DNA from: Acanthamoeba lenticulata
Lineage: Eukaryota; Discosea; Longamoebia; Acanthamoebidae
NCBI GenBank assembly: GCA_002179805.1
Contig: NAVB01000433.1
Location: 1 to 33,531, forward strand
Direction of reading: 5' to 3'
DNA: 33,531 bases
In this document: in pieces, positions 30,623 to 33,531 of the stretch
Layout of the letters: each line of letters begins with the position of its first letter
Numbering within the stretch: the stretch's first letter is position 1
Notes under the pieces: model-generated
What the model saw: only the letters and a program-made list of their open reading frames with translations
Databases searched by the model: none
What the model was told of the DNA's origin: nothing
Made by a program: the position numbers and the translations under genes

Positions 30623-32878
30623 ATGGCTCACATCGCTGAAAAGATCAAGGGCGCAGTGGAGACCGCCAAGGACATCATCCAGGGCGAAGCGCCAACCGTC
30701 ATGGAGAAAATGGCCAGTGGGATCACCGCCGACGGGCCAGGCGGCACTCGTGTGCCCAAGTGTCCTGTCATGGGTCCGCTGGGCCCCAACCTCATGACCA
30801 CCAGCGTCGGTCAACCGCTTCCCGACATGCGTACGTCGCTCAACGTCGGCGGCTACGTGCTGGTGTCCGACATTCACCTCATGGAGAAGCAGCAGACCTT
30901 CAACAGGTCCAAGGTAACCATCAGTCGTCACCATCCATCAGTGCCGTGTTTTCTGTGTGTGTTTCAGTGTCCCGTTTACTCGTGCTTCTCTCCGCGTGGG
31001 TACACATACTTCGACAACACTGACAAACGGGACGGGTGTTTTCAGACTGTCGAGCGAATGGTGCACCCGTGCGGTATGGGTGCCTTTGGCTACTTCGAGG
31101 TCACGCAAGACGTGAGCCGCTACACCAAGGCCAAGTTCCTCGAGTCGGTGGGCAAGCAGACCCCGGTCTTCGTGCGGTTCAGCACGGTCACCTATGGCCG
31201 CGAGTTCCCCGACTCAGCTCGTAACCCGCGCGGCTTCGCCATCAAGTTCTACACCGAGGAGGGCAACTACGACCTCGTCGGCCTCAACTTCCCCATCTTT
31301 TTCGTGCGCGATCCCGCTATGGGCCCTGACGTCATTCGTTCCCAGCAAAGGGACGCTGAGAACTTCTTGCTCAACTTCGACGCTACATTCGACTTCTTCG
31401 TCAACGTGCCCGAGTCGCTCCACTGCGCCACCATGTTCTTCTCCAACCGCGGTACGCCGTACGGCTTCCGCCACATCGAGGGCTATGGCTGCCACACCTT
31501 CAAGTGGGTCAACGCCGATGGTACGCCTTCCAGTCCACCCCCCCCCAACCCAGTGCACTGCACCGTACGGTGAGTTGTGCGGTGCTCACCAACCGCCACC
31601 ACAACAAACTTGTGGTTGTGATACTACTCCCACAGGCCAAGAGTACTTCATCAAGTACCACTTCCTCCCCGAGGCGGGCGTGCGCAACTTCACCAATGCC
31701 GAAGCTACGGCCATGTGCGGCCTGGACCCGGACTTTGCCAAGCGCGATCTGTGGCAGCACATCGACAAGGGTGGCGAGGCCGCGTGGAAGGCCTATGTCC
31801 AGATCATGACCCCCGAGCAGGCCATGTGCGTCGCCTTCCTCCCCCCTTCCCTTCGATCTTGTTCTCATGTTAGTGAACAACAAGATAATGGTGGCTCACA
31901 CACCTTTTTTTTTTGTGTGTGCGTAACAGGACCTGCAAGTACGATCCCTTCGACGTGACCAAAGTCTGGTCTCACGAAGACTTCCCCCTCTATGAGTACG
32001 GCCGGCTGGTGCTCAACAAGAACGTCGACAACTACCACCGCGACGTGGAGCAGGCCGCCTTCTCTCCTGGTATCTTCTTCTTCTTCTTCTTGCTGTTTGT
32101 TTCGTGCGCTCACTCCCTCCTCGCCGCTAACTCTCTTGGTCGATGATGGTTCTGAAAGGTTCCCTCGTTCCGGGCATTGAGCCGTCACCCGATCCGCTGT
32201 TGCAGTTCAGGTGCTTCTTCTACCGCGACACCCAGTACTACCGTCTCGGTGTCAACCTCCACCAGGTGAGTGCTCTGCATTCTTTTTCTTTTTCTTTTCC
32301 CTTTGTCGTGCCTTACAGGACTTTTGTCGTGATGATAAAAAAAAAAAAAAATCAGATCCCGGTGAATTGCCCCTTCATGGCCAAGGCCAACCACCCGCAG
32401 AGCCGCGACGGTATTATGCGCACAGACTACAACGGCGAAGGCGAGCCGACGATCTACCCCAACAGCCGCGGTGGCCCTCAGGGCGACGTCAAGTACAACT
32501 GGAAGCCTGTCCCGATCACCGGCGTGATCGACCGTGCCAGCTCATCGCGCCATGCCGGCACCGACTCGGACTTGGATCAGGTGAACAACAGCACACCATT
32601 CCCTTTCTATACATACATACATACATTCTAAACCTCTTGCCCTTCTCCTCCTCTTCCTCCTCCAGTGCCGTGAGCTTTTCACCAAGATCATGACGGACGC
32701 CGAGCGAGCGCACCTGTTCATCAACATCGCCGAGTGGCTGAAGTTCTGCAGCGTCGACATTCAGGAGAAGTCTATTGCCGCCTTCGGCAAGGTGCATGCC
32801 GACTATGCGGCCGGCATCCGCGAGGCTCTGTCCAAGGCCACCATCCCGCCTCCGCCCGTGGGCCACGCTGACATCTAA
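30623..32878 (+). CDS. Heme catalase
   Basis: Seven exons: 30623-30913, 31046-31520, 31636-31825, 31930-32069, 32159-32265, 32356-32580, 32666-32878; 546 residues. It converts hydrogen peroxide to water and oxygen. The distal His lies in [18 protein letters not shown] (most catalases have VHARGAGAFG, so the pocket sequence differs), with RFSTV and the Asn in [14 protein letters not shown]. The proximal heme Tyr is in [14 protein letters not shown], a full match to the family heme-ligand signature. The [12 protein letters not shown]-like [19 protein letters not shown] and IPVNCP blocks are all present. The protein has an N-terminal extension of about 60 residues ([20 protein letters not shown]) and no C-terminal SKL-type peroxisome signal (ends GHADI). 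The first intron (30914-31045) has length divisible by three and no stop, so it looks like coding in a plain translation. Transcribed away from aquaporin. Confidence 0.95.
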
Positions 32879-33123
32879 GAAAAACCAAAACACAAAAAAT
32901 GAAACAACAATGAAACAACAATGTCCCGAGGGCAAAACCAAGAATTCAAATTTCGTAGAGAATTGCGCTTTTCTTACCTTCCTCCCATTGGGGGGAAGCT
33001 CGGGTTGGTTCGGGAACATATTACTGCCTGCCCATTGGTCCTCTCTGTCGACCCAAAATATCAAGATCAAAAAGACTGCTTCTCTCGGACTCCTTCGCAC
33101 AACCAACACCTACTCCTCCACTA
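32879..33123. other. Spacer between catalase and the quinone oxidoreductase gene
   Basis: The 245-bp spacer starts with A-rich sequence (AAAAACCAAAACACAAAAAATG, direct repeats AACAATGAAACAACAATG at about 32901-32922) suited to a catalase 3' end, and ends with AAAATATCAAGATCAAAAAG at 33054-33073, about 55 bp before the next ATG. Confidence 0.35.
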
Positions 33124-33531
33124 ATGGCCTCCGCTAACGTTCTCGTCGGTACTCGTCCTCCTCCCTCTGCGACAGCGTGTGAGTCGTGTCACCCACCACA
33201 CACACAGACACGCAACACTAAGCCACGCACCCATGGGCTGAAGCAGCTCACTCACCAGTGAGTGATATCTCTCGCTCTCTCTCTCTTTCTCTCTCCTTTT
33301 TCTTATTCCAGTTTTCTACTCGACCTATGGTCACATCTACAAGCTGGCTCAGGCCGTCGCCGAGGGTGCCGGCTCGGTCGAGGGCGTCACTGTGCGTCTC
33401 ACGCGAGTGCAGGAGACTCTCTCAGATGAAATTCTTGAGAAGATGCACGCTCTGGAGGCCAAGGTACGAGCCACAGTTTGAGTGGTCTTCTTCATCTTCA
33501 CACCTCGCCAACTGCCGCCAAAGAGAGAGAG
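33124..33531 (+). CDS. WrbA-type flavodoxin-like NAD(P)H:quinone oxidoreductase, 5' part
   Basis: Exon 1 (33124-33148) MASANVLV joins in phase 1, across an intron with many CT repeats, to exon 2 (33312-33463), then a donor GTACGAG; the rest is past the window. The joined reading starts NVLVVFYSTYGHIYKLAQAV, the FMN-phosphate loop (S-T-x-G) of flavodoxin-like WrbA/Pst2 proteins, then VTVRLTRVQETL, a family hallmark. These FMN enzymes reduce quinones by two electrons, avoiding semiquinones and superoxide. The gene follows catalase on the same strand, in line with an oxidative-stress neighbourhood (inference). Confidence 0.88.

Noticed and set aside
30914..31045. Extra 44 coding residues in catalase
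   Set aside because: Frame-neutral intron with GT-AG ends; catalases have no such insert before the distal His region.

Overview
The window looks like nuclear DNA of a free-living amoeba of the Acanthamoeba type. Exons are GC-rich, introns are short (about 50-180 nt) GT-AG introns occurring every 50-300 nt, intergenic gaps are small, and the gene set is typically amoebozoan-eukaryotic (mitochondrial PPR protein, SCF F-box proteins, NatC subunit, TORC2 subunit, RhoGEF, aquaporin, catalase). The species is inferred from gene style, not proven. No tRNA, rRNA, CRISPR or transposon was recognised. Exon models were built by hand by matching splice sites, reading phase and protein-family pattern; in every complete model the exon lengths sum to a whole number of codons.

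Layout, left to right: (1) 59-2551 (+) mitochondrial PPR protein with about 15 almost identical repeats; (2) 5007-2625 (-) 4-coumarate-CoA-ligase-like acyl-CoA synthetase ending in a peroxisomal AKL tripeptide; (3) 7116-5173 (-) small F-box/WD40 protein; (4) 8845-7189 (-) CUE-domain protein of unknown function; (5) 9515-10496 (+) secreted intradiol dioxygenase-like gene whose middle, metal-binding exon lies on the opposite strand; (6) 12171-10566 (-) DUF89/ARMT1-type metal-dependent phosphatase; (7) 14219-12248 (-) F-box plus arrestin-fold fusion protein; (8) 19070-14679 (-) NAA35/Mak10, the NatC auxiliary subunit, in 22 exons; (9) 19299-19872 (+) small predicted secreted protein; (10) 22376-19876 (-) SIN1/RIP3-like TORC2 subunit; (11) 22732-28123 (+) Pro/Gln-rich RhoGEF with DH, PH and an unusual C-terminal domain; (12) 29644-28222 (-) aquaporin; (13) 30623-32878 (+) heme catalase; (14) 33124 to beyond the window end (+) WrbA-type flavodoxin-like quinone oxidoreductase.

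Two themes stand out. The right end groups a water/solute channel, a catalase on a shared divergent promoter region, and a quinone reductase, which is consistent with peroxide handling (inference). Two different F-box proteins, one with WD40 and one with an arrestin fold, point to SCF ubiquitin-ligase adaptors. The most surprising sequence features are the inverted catalytic exon of the intradiol dioxygenase gene, the F-box/arrestin fusion, the homogenised PPR array with a pyrimidine-rich predicted target, the aquaporin with Val in place of the usual Arg after the second NPA and an 18-nt exon coding the first NPA, and the RhoGEF with a DUF3395-like tail.
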